A stretch of DNA of 24,358 bases from JAUYIV01 sp035464675 (lineage in GTDB: Bacteria > Actinomycetota > Acidimicrobiia > Spongiisociales > UBA11373). The notes below the pieces were generated by a model. The model was not told the origin of the DNA. It worked only from the letters and a program-made list of their open reading frames with translations, and did no database searches. Of this stretch, positions 15,037 to 21,900 are shown piece by piece. The position numbers and the translations under genes are program-made. The stretch lies in contig DATHSA010000057.1 of the NCBI GenBank assembly GCA_035464675.1, positions 1 through 24,358 on the forward strand. Reading direction: 5' to 3'. The first letter of the stretch is position 1, and the number at the start of each line of letters is the position of its first letter.

Positions 15037-16512
15037 ATGACGACCGTTGAGCGGACCGGTACTGCCGCGCGCAGGGCATTGACGCGTTCCTGGCGGGCGA
15101 TGCGGCGCCTCAATGGGTGGCAGATCCTCCTCGGCATCGCGATGGCGTGGTACGTGTGGAACTTCACCCACACTTCGCTGCGCGCCCATTACGGGCTGGG
15201 TACGAGCGCGTATGACTTCGGCCTGTACGACCAGGGGACATGGCTCCTCTCCCGGTTCAAGGCGCCCTTCGTGACCCTGATGGGGAGGAATCTGTTCGGG
15301 GATCACACGTCGTTCATCATGCTTCTGGTGGCGCCCCTCTACTGGTTCATGCCGGGAGCGGGGACCCTCTTCTTCGTGCAGAGCGCGGTCCTCGCCGGCG
15401 GCGCGATCCCGGTGTACCTCCTGGCCCGACGCCGCCTGCGGTCCGAGCCCGCCGCGGTCGCTCTCGGGCTCGCCTTCCTCGCGCATCCCGCATTGGGATT
15501 GACCAACCTGGAGGGGTTCCACCCCGACGCATTCCTCCCGCTGCTGGTGGGTTTCGCCATCTACTTCGCCGTCTATTCGAGATGGCTCCCGTACTCCGTC
15601 TTCGTGCTGCTGGCGCTTCTCGTCAAGGAGGACGTCGCCCTGGTGGTGATACCGCTGGGGATCTGGGTGGCCCTCCGACGCGACAGGGTCATGGGCGTGA
15701 TCACGGTCGGGATGGGCCTCGCCTTCATGGCATTCGGGTTGATCATGTTCCAGACGCTGTCGGGGCGAGCCGTGCCCAACGCCTGGCGGATCCCGTTCGG
15801 AGGCGTGGTCGGCCTGATCACCGCCGTCCTCAGACGCCCCGGGCAGGTGGTCGACTATCTGCTCGCCGACGGCAGGCCCTGGTATCTGTGGCAGGTGACG
15901 ATCCCCTACGGGTGGCTGTTCCTGGTGATGCCCGAGATCGCCGCGATCTCGACCCTCGTGCTCGGCTCCAACATCATCAGCACCTTCGGCTATCAGCACC
16001 TGATCGGGTACCACTACACCGTCGTGCTCCTCCCCGGGCTGGCTCTGGGGACGGTCTACGCACTCGGCCGGCTGTGGGGCCGGCTGCGAGTGATCGGTGT
16101 GGTCACGGTCCTGCTGCTCAGCATGTGGACGGGGTACCTGTGGGGCCGGTTCCCGTTCTCCCGGGATCCCGGCATCTACTGGACGCCCTCTCATCCGGTG
16201 GCATCCGCCGCACAGGAGCTGATCCCGCTGGTGCCCGACGACGCCATCGTCTCGGCTCACTACGCGATCACCGCACATCTGACGCATCGGGAGCGCGTGT
16301 ACATGTTCCCCAACCCGTTCTCGACGGTGCTCTACGGGACCTTCACCACGGTGCTCGACGAGGGCCGCAGGCTTCCCATCGCCGATCAGGTCGAATACGT
16401 CTTCGTCAAGCAGGTGATGGAGGAGCGGGACGCCGAGGTGTGGCAACGCGAGATGGCTGACTTCGTGGTGGTCGCCGAGAACGGGGAGTGGGTTCTCTAC
16501 CGCCGCCGGTGA
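15037..16512 (+). CDS. DUF2079 family multi-pass membrane protein
   Basis: The 491-residue product has a cytosolic arginine-rich N-terminus and roughly nine to ten hydrophobic segments. The first is LLGIAMAWYVW; many more lie between residues 90 and 370. A soluble C-terminal domain of about 110 residues follows. Conserved DUF2079 features are visible: YDFGLYDQGTW, NLFGDHTSF, LEGFHPDAF and the short LVKEDVALVV. The family looks like GT-C-type polyprenyl-phosphate-sugar-dependent glycosyltransferases, with acidic residues on the first outer loop, but the reaction is unproven. A polyprenol-phosphate-mannose synthase converges on it with only 16 bases between, which would supply a suitable donor. 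The start fits a leaderless promoter. Confidence 0.85.
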   Translation: MTTVERTGTAARRALTRSWRAMRRLNGWQILLGIAMAWYVWNFTHTSLRAHYGLGTSAYDFGLYDQGTWLLSRFKAPFVTLMGRNLFGDHTSFIMLLVAPLYWFMPGAGTLFFVQSAVLAGGAIPVYLLARRRLRSEPAAVALGLAFLAHPALGLTNLEGFHPDAFLPLLVGFAIYFAVYSRWLPYSVFVLLALLVKEDVALVVIPLGIWVALRRDRVMGVITVGMGLAFMAFGLIMFQTLSGRAVPNAWRIPFGGVVGLITAVLRRPGQVVDYLLADGRPWYLWQVTIPYGWLFLVMPEIAAISTLVLGSNIISTFGYQHLIGYHYTVVLLPGLALGTVYALGRLWGRLRVIGVVTVLLLSMWTGYLWGRFPFSRDPGIYWTPSHPVASAAQELIPLVPDDAIVSAHYAITAHLTHRERVYMFPNPFSTVLYGTFTTVLDEGRRLPIADQVEYVFVKQVMEERDAEVWQREMADFVVVAENGEWVLYRRR

Positions 16513-16528
16513 TCATCCCGTCGCACGA

Positions 16529-17257
16529 TCACGACCCGCCGCGACCCAGCAGCCGTTCCACGCCCCACCGCGTGACGAGCCACATCGCCTCCAGCGTGAT
16601 TCGCCCGCTCAGCTTCGACTTGCCATGGGTTCGCTCGACGAACGTGAAGGGGACCTCGGTGACGGTCATCCCGGCGCGATGCGCTCGCCATGCCATCTCG
16701 ATCTGGAACCCGTAACCGTTCGCCAGGCAGGATCCGGGATCGAGCCGCCGCAATGCCGCTGCTCGAAACGCCCTGAAGCCGCTCGTCAGGTCGCGGGTGG
16801 GCACCCCGAGCATCGCTCGGGCGTAGCGGTTTCCCCATCGGGAGAGCATTCGGCGCGGCAGCGACCAGTTGGAGACGCTTCCCCCCTCCACCATCCGGCT
16901 GCCGATCGCCAGGTCCGCTCCGGCTTCGACCGCCGCCACCAGTTGGGGAAGGACGGCCGGGTCGTGCGACAGGTCGGCGTCCATCTCGCACAAGATGTCG
17001 GCGCCGGCATCCAGCGCCATCTCGAACCCCTCCGCGTACGCGGTCCCCAGGCCGCGCTTCTGGTCGCGATGGAGGACGGTGATCGACGGATGCTCGCGCG
17101 CCAGTCCGTCGGCGAGCCGCCCCGTCCCGTCGGGGGAACCGTCGTCGACGACAAGCAGCCGGTAGCCGTGGGCGAGCACCCCCGCGGCGGCGTCCTCGAG
17201 GGACTCGATCTCGTTGTAGGTCGGGACGATCACCGTCACTCGATCGGCGGCGGGCAT
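16529..17257 (-). CDS. ppm1: Polyprenol-phosphate mannose synthase-like glycosyltransferase (GT2)
   Basis: The 242-residue product is a GT2 fold enzyme of the DPM1/Ppm1 type. The N-terminus VTVIVPTYNE, then LLVVDDGSPDGT (35-45), QKRGLGTAYAEGF, the metal-binding DAD at 93-95 in CEMDADLSHDP, GSRMVEGGSV, TSGFRAFR and a C-terminal FVERTHGKSKLS are all family marks. It transfers mannose (or another sugar) from a GDP-sugar to polyprenyl phosphate on the inner membrane face. There is no C-terminal transmembrane domain, so it is the soluble or peripheral form. ATG 17257 follows a clear GGAGGA site with 6-base spacing. Its own -10 box TAGTCT lies upstream, divergent from the methyltransferase gene. 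Confidence 0.88.
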   Translation of the reverse strand: MPAADRVTVIVPTYNEIESLEDAAAGVLAHGYRLLVVDDGSPDGTGRLADGLAREHPSITVLHRDQKRGLGTAYAEGFEMALDAGADILCEMDADLSHDPAVLPQLVAAVEAGADLAIGSRMVEGGSVSNWSLPRRMLSRWGNRYARAMLGVPTRDLTSGFRAFRAAALRRLDPGSCLANGYGFQIEMAWRAHRAGMTVTEVPFTFVERTHGKSKLSGRITLEAMWLVTRWGVERLLGRGGS

Positions 17258-17283
17258 CGAATTCCTCCGAGGGTCGATCCGGG

Positions 17284-17289
17284 AGACTA
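17284..17289 (-). promoter_or_regulatory. Putative -10 box TAGTCT for the mannose synthase gene
   Basis: TAGTCT on the minus strand lies 26 bases before ATG 17257, with the GGAGGA site in the leader. It faces away from the TAGGTT box at 17346, making a compact divergent promoter region of 101 bases. Confidence 0.45.
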
Positions 17290-17345
17290 GAGGGGTCGAG
17301 ATGGCGCTCGGGCCCGGGGGTGGCGGTGCAGACCGGACGGGCGGG

Positions 17346-17351
17346 TAGGTT
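17346..17351 (+). promoter_or_regulatory. Putative -10 box TAGGTT, leaderless methyltransferase start
   Basis: TAGGTT ends 7 bases before ATG 17359 and no ribosome binding site is present. Confidence 0.45.
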
Positions 17352-17358
17352 CTGACGC

Positions 17359-18072
17359 ATGCCGGGGCCCTTCCATCCCACCGCGCACCTCTACGACCGC
17401 GCCTATGCCCACCTCGACTACCCCGGGCATGCGTCCACCGTCGAAGAGATCATCCTGGCGCGCAACCCCGGTGCTGCGTCCCTGCTCGACGTCGCCTGCG
17501 GGACCGGGAAGCATCTCGAGATCTGGCGGGATCGATTCGAAGTGGAGGGGCTCGACATCGACCCGTCGATGCTGGATCTGGCGAGGGCTCGCGTGCCGGA
17601 AGTCCCGCTCCATCTCGGTGACTTCGCCGACTTCGAACTCGATGCGACGTTCGACGCGATCACCTGCCTCTTCTCGTCCATCGGCTACGCGCACACGCCG
17701 GACCGCCTGGATGCCGCGATCGCCACGATGGCCCGGCACCTGGCCCCCGGAGGGGTCCTGGTCGTGGAGCCCTGGCTCACACCGGAGAAGATCCGCCCGC
17801 CCTGGGTGAGGCTCCACACCTCCGAAGGGGATGACTGGGTGCTCGCTCGCACCTCCCGGATGCGGTACGACGCCGACGCCGGGGTCAGCGACATGGAGTT
17901 CCACTATGTGGTGACGACGATGGAGGGGACGGAGACGATCGTCGAGCGCCATGTCATGGGTGTGCATCCCCCGGGGCTCCTCGTAGCGGCTGCAGAGCGC
18001 GCCGGGCTGAGGGCCGAGTTCGATCCCGTGGGCACCTACCTCGAGCGAGGACTCCTGATCGCAATCCGGTAG
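17359..18072 (+). CDS. Class I SAM-dependent methyltransferase
   Basis: The 237-residue product has motif I LLDVACGTG at 42-50, an acidic GLDIDPSML after the second strand, LGDFADFEL for motif II, and FDAITCLFSSIGY for motif III. The overall pattern, including a preceding YDRAYAHLDY helix, resembles N-methyltransferases of dTDP-amino-sugars (DesVI/TylM1-like), but these features are shared with many class I enzymes, so the substrate is not assigned. The C-terminal half, with MEFHYVVTTMEGTETIVERH, forms the usual lid of that subgroup. It stands alone, transcribed away from the mannose synthase gene, with the reductase gene 56 bases downstream behind its own -10 box. Confidence 0.82.
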   Translation: MPGPFHPTAHLYDRAYAHLDYPGHASTVEEIILARNPGAASLLDVACGTGKHLEIWRDRFEVEGLDIDPSMLDLARARVPEVPLHLGDFADFELDATFDAITCLFSSIGYAHTPDRLDAAIATMARHLAPGGVLVVEPWLTPEKIRPPWVRLHTSEGDDWVLARTSRMRYDADAGVSDMEFHYVVTTMEGTETIVERHVMGVHPPGLLVAAAERAGLRAEFDPVGTYLERGLLIAIR

Positions 18073-18095
18073 CGGTATGGCGGGCGTTCGCTCTT

Positions 18096-18101
18096 TAGAC
18101 T
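18096..18101 (+). promoter_or_regulatory. Putative -10 box TAGACT for the Fe-S reductase gene
   Basis: TAGACT lies 27 bases before ATG 18129. A GGGGAG stretch (18120-18125) close to the start may act as ribosome binding site, though its 3-base spacing is short. Confidence 0.4.
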
Positions 18102-18128
18102 CCGCGCCCAAGCCGATCCGGGGAGTCC

Positions 18129-20261
18129 ATGAGACGCTGGTCCATTCGCATCGTCTGGGCGCTGGCCGTCCTTCTTCCCGCGAGCGTGCTGTTGTTGTGG
18201 TGGCTGGGGACGATTCCGGACGAGCAGCATCCCGAGGTGGGACGGGTCGTGTTCGGCAACATTCCCGATGCCGTCGTCGCTCTCTTCTACATCGCCTCGA
18301 CGGTGTTCGTCGCCCTGTTCGCATGGTTCTTCGCGGTTCGAGCGAGGAACTGGATGCGTGGCGCCGACGAGTCCCGCCTCGACCGGTGGTGGCAGCGGGT
18401 TCGCGAGCTGGAACGTGGCCTCTCGCAGCGCTCGGTGTTCGAGGATCGGGCTGCCGGGCTCATGCACCTCGCGATCTATTCCGGGTTCGTCGTCCTGTTC
18501 ATGGGAACGGTGACGCTCGAGCTGGACCACCTGGCCCCCGCCAACCTGAAGTTCCTGGAGGGGGATGTCTATCGCTGGTACTCGGCGATCCTCGACGCGT
18601 TCGCCCTGGTCTTCCTGGCCGGGCTCGCGATGGCTGCGGCGCGGCGATACCTGCGCCCGCCTCCCAAGATTCGCACCAAGACGCGGCCCGAGGACGCCTT
18701 CAACCTGGCATTGCTGTTCATCATCGGAGTCACCGGGCTGGCGGTGGAAGCCGCTCGGATCACGGTCGACGGCCGGCCCTCCTTCGAGACCTGGTCGTTC
18801 GTCGGCTATCCGCTCAGCGCCCTGGTGCCGGAGTCGATCGCCTCCGGCCTCCATCAGGGCCTGTGGATCGGCCATGTGGTGGCGTTCCTCGCACTCCTCG
18901 TCGCCATCCCGACCACGAAGCTGCGTCACATGATCACCTCGCCCCTCAACATGGCGCTTGCTCCCAGGGAGCGGCCCAAGGGGGCGATGCGGGAGATGCC
19001 CAACCTGATGGAGGCGGCCGACATCGAGTCGATCGGAGCGGCGACCGTCTCCGACTTCACCTGGAAGCAACTGCTCGACACCGACGCCTGCACGATCTGC
19101 GGGCGCTGCACCTCGGTGTGCCCCGCCAACCAGACCGGCAAGCCGCTCGACCCCCGGGAGATCGTCCTCAAACTGGGAGAGGTGGCGGCTCGCTCCGGCA
19201 GACCGCCGGTCAGCCCGCCGGTCGGCGTCGATCGAGCGATCACGGTGACGGCGGACTCCGTCTTCGAGCGCATCACCGCCGAAGAGCTCTGGGCGTGCAC
19301 CTCGTGCCGTGCCTGTGACGAGGTGTGCCCGGTCGACATCGAGATCCTCGACAAGATCCTCGACATGCGCCGCCACCTGGCGCTCATGGAAGGAGACTTC
19401 CCGCAGGAGCTGGGCCAGACCTTCATCGGCCTCGAGAACTCGTCCAACCCGTACGGGGTGGGCCAGCAGGGCAGGGCCGACTGGACGAAGGAGCTCGATT
19501 TCGAGGTGAAGCGCCTGGGTGAGCCCGGGGTCACCGCCGAGTATCTCTACTGGGTGGGCTGCGCCGGGTCGTTCGACGACCGCAACCGCAGGACGACGAT
19601 CTCGACGGCCCGGCTGCTCCACGAGGCCGGCGTCGACTTCGCCATCCTCGGACCGATGGAGCTGTGCACCGGCGACCCGGCACGGCGCGCCGGCAACGAG
19701 TACGTGTTCCAGCAGCTGGCCCTGCAGAACATCCAGACGCTCGATGATCTGGGCATCACCAAGGTCATCACGCAGTGCCCCCACTGCTTCAACACGATCT
19801 CGAACGAATACCCCCAGTTCGGAGGCGACTACGAGGTGATGCACCACAGCCAGGTGCTCATGGGACTCGTCGAGGAAGGGCGCCTCAAGCCCAAGAACAA
19901 GGACGGCCGGACGATCACCTTCCACGACCCGTGCTACCTGGGGCGGCACAACGACGTGTTCATCGCTCCGCGTGAAGTGGTGGCGCGGTCCGGGGACCTG
20001 GTGGAGATGCCCCGGAACGGCACCGGGTCGTTCTGCTGCGGGGCGGGCGGCTCCCGGATGTGGATGGAGGAGCACACCGGCAAGAAGGTGAACATCGAGC
20101 GCACCGAGGAGGCCCTCGCCACCGGATCCGATGTGATCGCAACCGGGTGCCCCTTCTGCTTCGTGATGCTCGATGACGGTGTGAAGGAACTCGGAGCCGA
20201 GGAGCGGGTACAGGTCAAGGACCTCGCGGAACTGCTCGACGAGCAGATCCGGCGAGGCTGA
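18129..20261 (+). CDS. EtfD-like membrane iron-sulfur reductase (ETF:quinone oxidoreductase type)
   Basis: The 710-residue product has about six transmembrane helices in residues 5-280, like the nitrate-reductase gamma or HdrE type. Two 4Fe-4S motifs follow: Cys321, 324, 327, 331 (CTICGRCTSVCP) and Cys390, 393, 396, 400 (CTSCRACDEVCP). Two cysteine-rich CCG domains come next. The first has VGCAGSF and QCPHCF; the second has DPCYLGRHND, FCCGAGGSRMW and TGCPFCF. This order matches mycobacterial Rv0338c (EtfD), which passes electrons from ETF and acyl-CoA dehydrogenases to menaquinone. The same domains occur in heterodisulfide reductase-like proteins, the main alternative. No etfAB or acyl-CoA dehydrogenase lies in the window. 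All motif cysteines appear intact. Confidence 0.85.
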   Translation: MRRWSIRIVWALAVLLPASVLLLWWLGTIPDEQHPEVGRVVFGNIPDAVVALFYIASTVFVALFAWFFAVRARNWMRGADESRLDRWWQRVRELERGLSQRSVFEDRAAGLMHLAIYSGFVVLFMGTVTLELDHLAPANLKFLEGDVYRWYSAILDAFALVFLAGLAMAAARRYLRPPPKIRTKTRPEDAFNLALLFIIGVTGLAVEAARITVDGRPSFETWSFVGYPLSALVPESIASGLHQGLWIGHVVAFLALLVAIPTTKLRHMITSPLNMALAPRERPKGAMREMPNLMEAADIESIGAATVSDFTWKQLLDTDACTICGRCTSVCPANQTGKPLDPREIVLKLGEVAARSGRPPVSPPVGVDRAITVTADSVFERITAEELWACTSCRACDEVCPVDIEILDKILDMRRHLALMEGDFPQELGQTFIGLENSSNPYGVGQQGRADWTKELDFEVKRLGEPGVTAEYLYWVGCAGSFDDRNRRTTISTARLLHEAGVDFAILGPMELCTGDPARRAGNEYVFQQLALQNIQTLDDLGITKVITQCPHCFNTISNEYPQFGGDYEVMHHSQVLMGLVEEGRLKPKNKDGRTITFHDPCYLGRHNDVFIAPREVVARSGDLVEMPRNGTGSFCCGAGGSRMWMEEHTGKKVNIERTEEALATGSDVIATGCPFCFVMLDDGVKELGAEERVQVKDLAELLDEQIRRG

Positions 20262-20264
20262 CCG

Positions 20265-20282
20265 TCGCGGCGCAAGCCGCGA
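20265..20282 (+). terminator. GCAA-tetraloop hairpin after the Fe-S reductase gene
   Basis: A perfect 7-base-pair stem, TCGCGGC with GCCGCGA, encloses a GCAA loop. It starts 4 bases after the stop codon and is followed by AATCGATC rather than a T-run. It may end transcription or stabilise the 3' end ahead of the next promoter at 20293. Confidence 0.45.
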
Positions 20283-20292
20283 AATCGATCAC

Positions 20293-20298
20293 TAGCCT
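20293..20298 (+). promoter_or_regulatory. Putative -10 box TAGCCT, leaderless sugar dehydrogenase start
   Basis: TAGCCT ends 6 bases before GTG 20305. Only CCCGGC lies between, with no ribosome binding site. It begins 11 bases after the hairpin. Confidence 0.5.
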
Positions 20299-20304
20299 CC
20301 CGGC

Positions 20305-21663
20305 GTGCTCGAAGGCGGCGTCAGAGGAGTGGCTCGCGGCTTCGCCGTGGGGCTACGACGCGGAGTTGCGGACTCCACCACGGTGAGTGGCATCGTCACC
20401 GTGGCCGCGGTGGTCCTCGGGGCGTCGGCGCTCGTCGCCGGGCTGGTGACCTCAGGGGGTGGCGGCGAGGCCGGCGTCGTGCTCGGGCCCCAGGCCCCCC
20501 CGTCCGCGATCGTCGAAGCGGCGCCGGGCGCGTCGCCGTCCCCGAGGGATGCGATCGAGTCGGACCTGGTGGCCGTGCGCGCTCGGGTCGTGGTGGATGG
20601 CCTGCGGGAGCCAACGGGTGGGGTCGCAATCCCCGGGACCGACTCCTTCTTCGTGCTGGAGCGATCGGGCAGGGTCCTCGTGGTCTCCGGAGGCGACGTC
20701 CGCCCGGAGCCGGCACTCGATGTGGCCGGCGCAGTCACAACACGGGCCTACGAACAGGGGCTGATCGGCATCGCCCTTCATCCCGAGTGGTACGACAACG
20801 GCCGGGTCTTCGTCTCCTACACCGATCGCGCCGGATCCCTGACGCTGGCAGAGTTCGAGTCCGACACGGCGTCGCTGCGGATGGACCGTGCCACGGAGCG
20901 GGTTCTGCTCGTGGTCGAGCACACCGCGGACGCCATCTACCACCTCGGGGGAACGATGGCCTTCGGACCTGATGGCTATCTGTGGCTCGCTGTCGGCGAC
21001 GGGAGCAGCCCATCCGGAGCGGACACCAACCACAACGGACCCAATCCCTTCACCCTTCCGGGCACGCTGTTGCGCCTGGACGTCGGGACTCCCGGGGAAT
21101 ACGCCATTCCGTCCAGCAACCCCTTCCGGGACGGGATAGGAGGCGCCCCGGAGGTGTGGGCGTTCGGTTTCCGCAACCCATGGGCCTTCACATTCGACAA
21201 CGGCCACCTGATCGTTGCCGATGTCGGACACGACTCGTATGAGGAGATCGACGCCATACCGCTGAGCCGGCGCGGCGGCTTCTACGGGTGGTCGTGGTGG
21301 GAGGGAGACGAATGCAGGCTTTCCATCGGCTGTGACGACTCGGCCATCCCGCCGATCGTGGTGCTCCCGCACGATGAGGTCTGCGCCATCATCGGCGGGC
21401 CGGTGTATCTGGGACGCGCAATCCCGGAGCTGGTAGGCCAATACCTCTACAGCGACTACTGCAGCGGACAGATCGCGGGGATCCCGGTCGAGCCCGTGCT
21501 CTACGCGGGGGGCGCACCTGCAGCCGACGGGATGAAGCTCCCAGTGGTCGAGGGGATCTCCAGATTCGTCGTGGATTCGTCCGGCGAGGTGTTCGTCATC
21601 CAATTCGGTCGGGGTCGCATCTTGAAGTTGGAGCCGGTTCGCCTCGGCGCGGACGTCGGCTGA
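20305..21663 (+). CDS. Membrane-anchored PQQ-dependent sugar dehydrogenase-like protein (GSDH family)
   Basis: The 452-residue product has an N-terminal membrane anchor at about 27-49 (VSGIVTVAAVVLGASALVAG) and a linker to about residue 90. A six-bladed GSDH/sorbosone dehydrogenase-type propeller follows. Family signs are LREPTGGVAIPG, GLIGIALHPEW, the His213-containing YHLGGTMAFGPDGYLWLAVGDG, GTLLRLDV, the AFGFRNPWAFTFD arginine motif, DVGHDSYEEID and a GGFYGWSWWEG repeat. Such enzymes oxidise aldoses outside the membrane with PQQ, feeding the respiratory chain. Some members lack a known substrate. There is no PQQ synthesis gene here. The GTG start is supported by the -10 box. A 67-residue zinc-ribbon gene follows after 14 bases. 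Confidence 0.88.
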   Translation: MLEGGVRGVARGFAVGLRRGVADSTTVSGIVTVAAVVLGASALVAGLVTSGGGGEAGVVLGPQAPPSAIVEAAPGASPSPRDAIESDLVAVRARVVVDGLREPTGGVAIPGTDSFFVLERSGRVLVVSGGDVRPEPALDVAGAVTTRAYEQGLIGIALHPEWYDNGRVFVSYTDRAGSLTLAEFESDTASLRMDRATERVLLVVEHTADAIYHLGGTMAFGPDGYLWLAVGDGSSPSGADTNHNGPNPFTLPGTLLRLDVGTPGEYAIPSSNPFRDGIGGAPEVWAFGFRNPWAFTFDNGHLIVADVGHDSYEEIDAIPLSRRGGFYGWSWWEGDECRLSIGCDDSAIPPIVVLPHDEVCAIIGGPVYLGRAIPELVGQYLYSDYCSGQIAGIPVEPVLYAGGAPAADGMKLPVVEGISRFVVDSSGEVFVIQFGRGRILKLEPVRLGADVG

Positions 21664-21677
21664 GGCAGAAACACTTC

Positions 21678-21881
21678 ATGCCTGCCCTCGTACGGGCCGA
21701 AACACGAGTCATGGAGTGCACCCGGTGTGGCGGAAACGCCGCTGTGAAGAGGGCCGACTCGTTCTTCTGTGCCAGCTGTGCACTGAACCGTGACTGGCGG
21801 GAGATCATCGTCCTCGTCCAGGACGCCCGGGTCGAAACACCGGTCGCCGGCCGGCAGGAGCCACGGGCCGCAACCGCCTAG
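21678..21881 (+). CDS. Small zinc-ribbon protein
   Basis: The product is 67 residues from ATG 21678, or 56 from the inner ATG 21711. It carries a four-cysteine zinc ribbon, MECTRCGGNAAVK then FFCASCALN, typical of treble-clef or rubredoxin-like knuckles, and a short hydrophobic DWREIIVLVQDAR helix. The C-terminus is alanine- and arginine-rich. It is 14 bases behind the sugar dehydrogenase gene and probably on the same transcript. The function is unknown. No clear ribosome binding site marks either start, and the second ATG sits right at the first CxxC. Confidence 0.7.
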   Translation: MPALVRAETRVMECTRCGGNAAVKRADSFFCASCALNRDWREIIVLVQDARVETPVAGRQEPRAATA

Positions 21882-21900
21882 AGAGGCGGCTGCACCTGGG

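Noticed and set aside
14992..16446. Minus-strand open frame of 484 codons opposite the DUF2079 gene
   Set aside because: The product is rich in His, Glu, Arg and Gln with no fold-like pattern. The plus-strand frame has clear membrane helices and family motifs.
18036..20075. Minus-strand open frame of 679 codons opposite the Fe-S reductase gene
   Set aside because: It is antisense to intact 4Fe-4S and CCG motifs and its composition is that of a GC-driven shadow frame.
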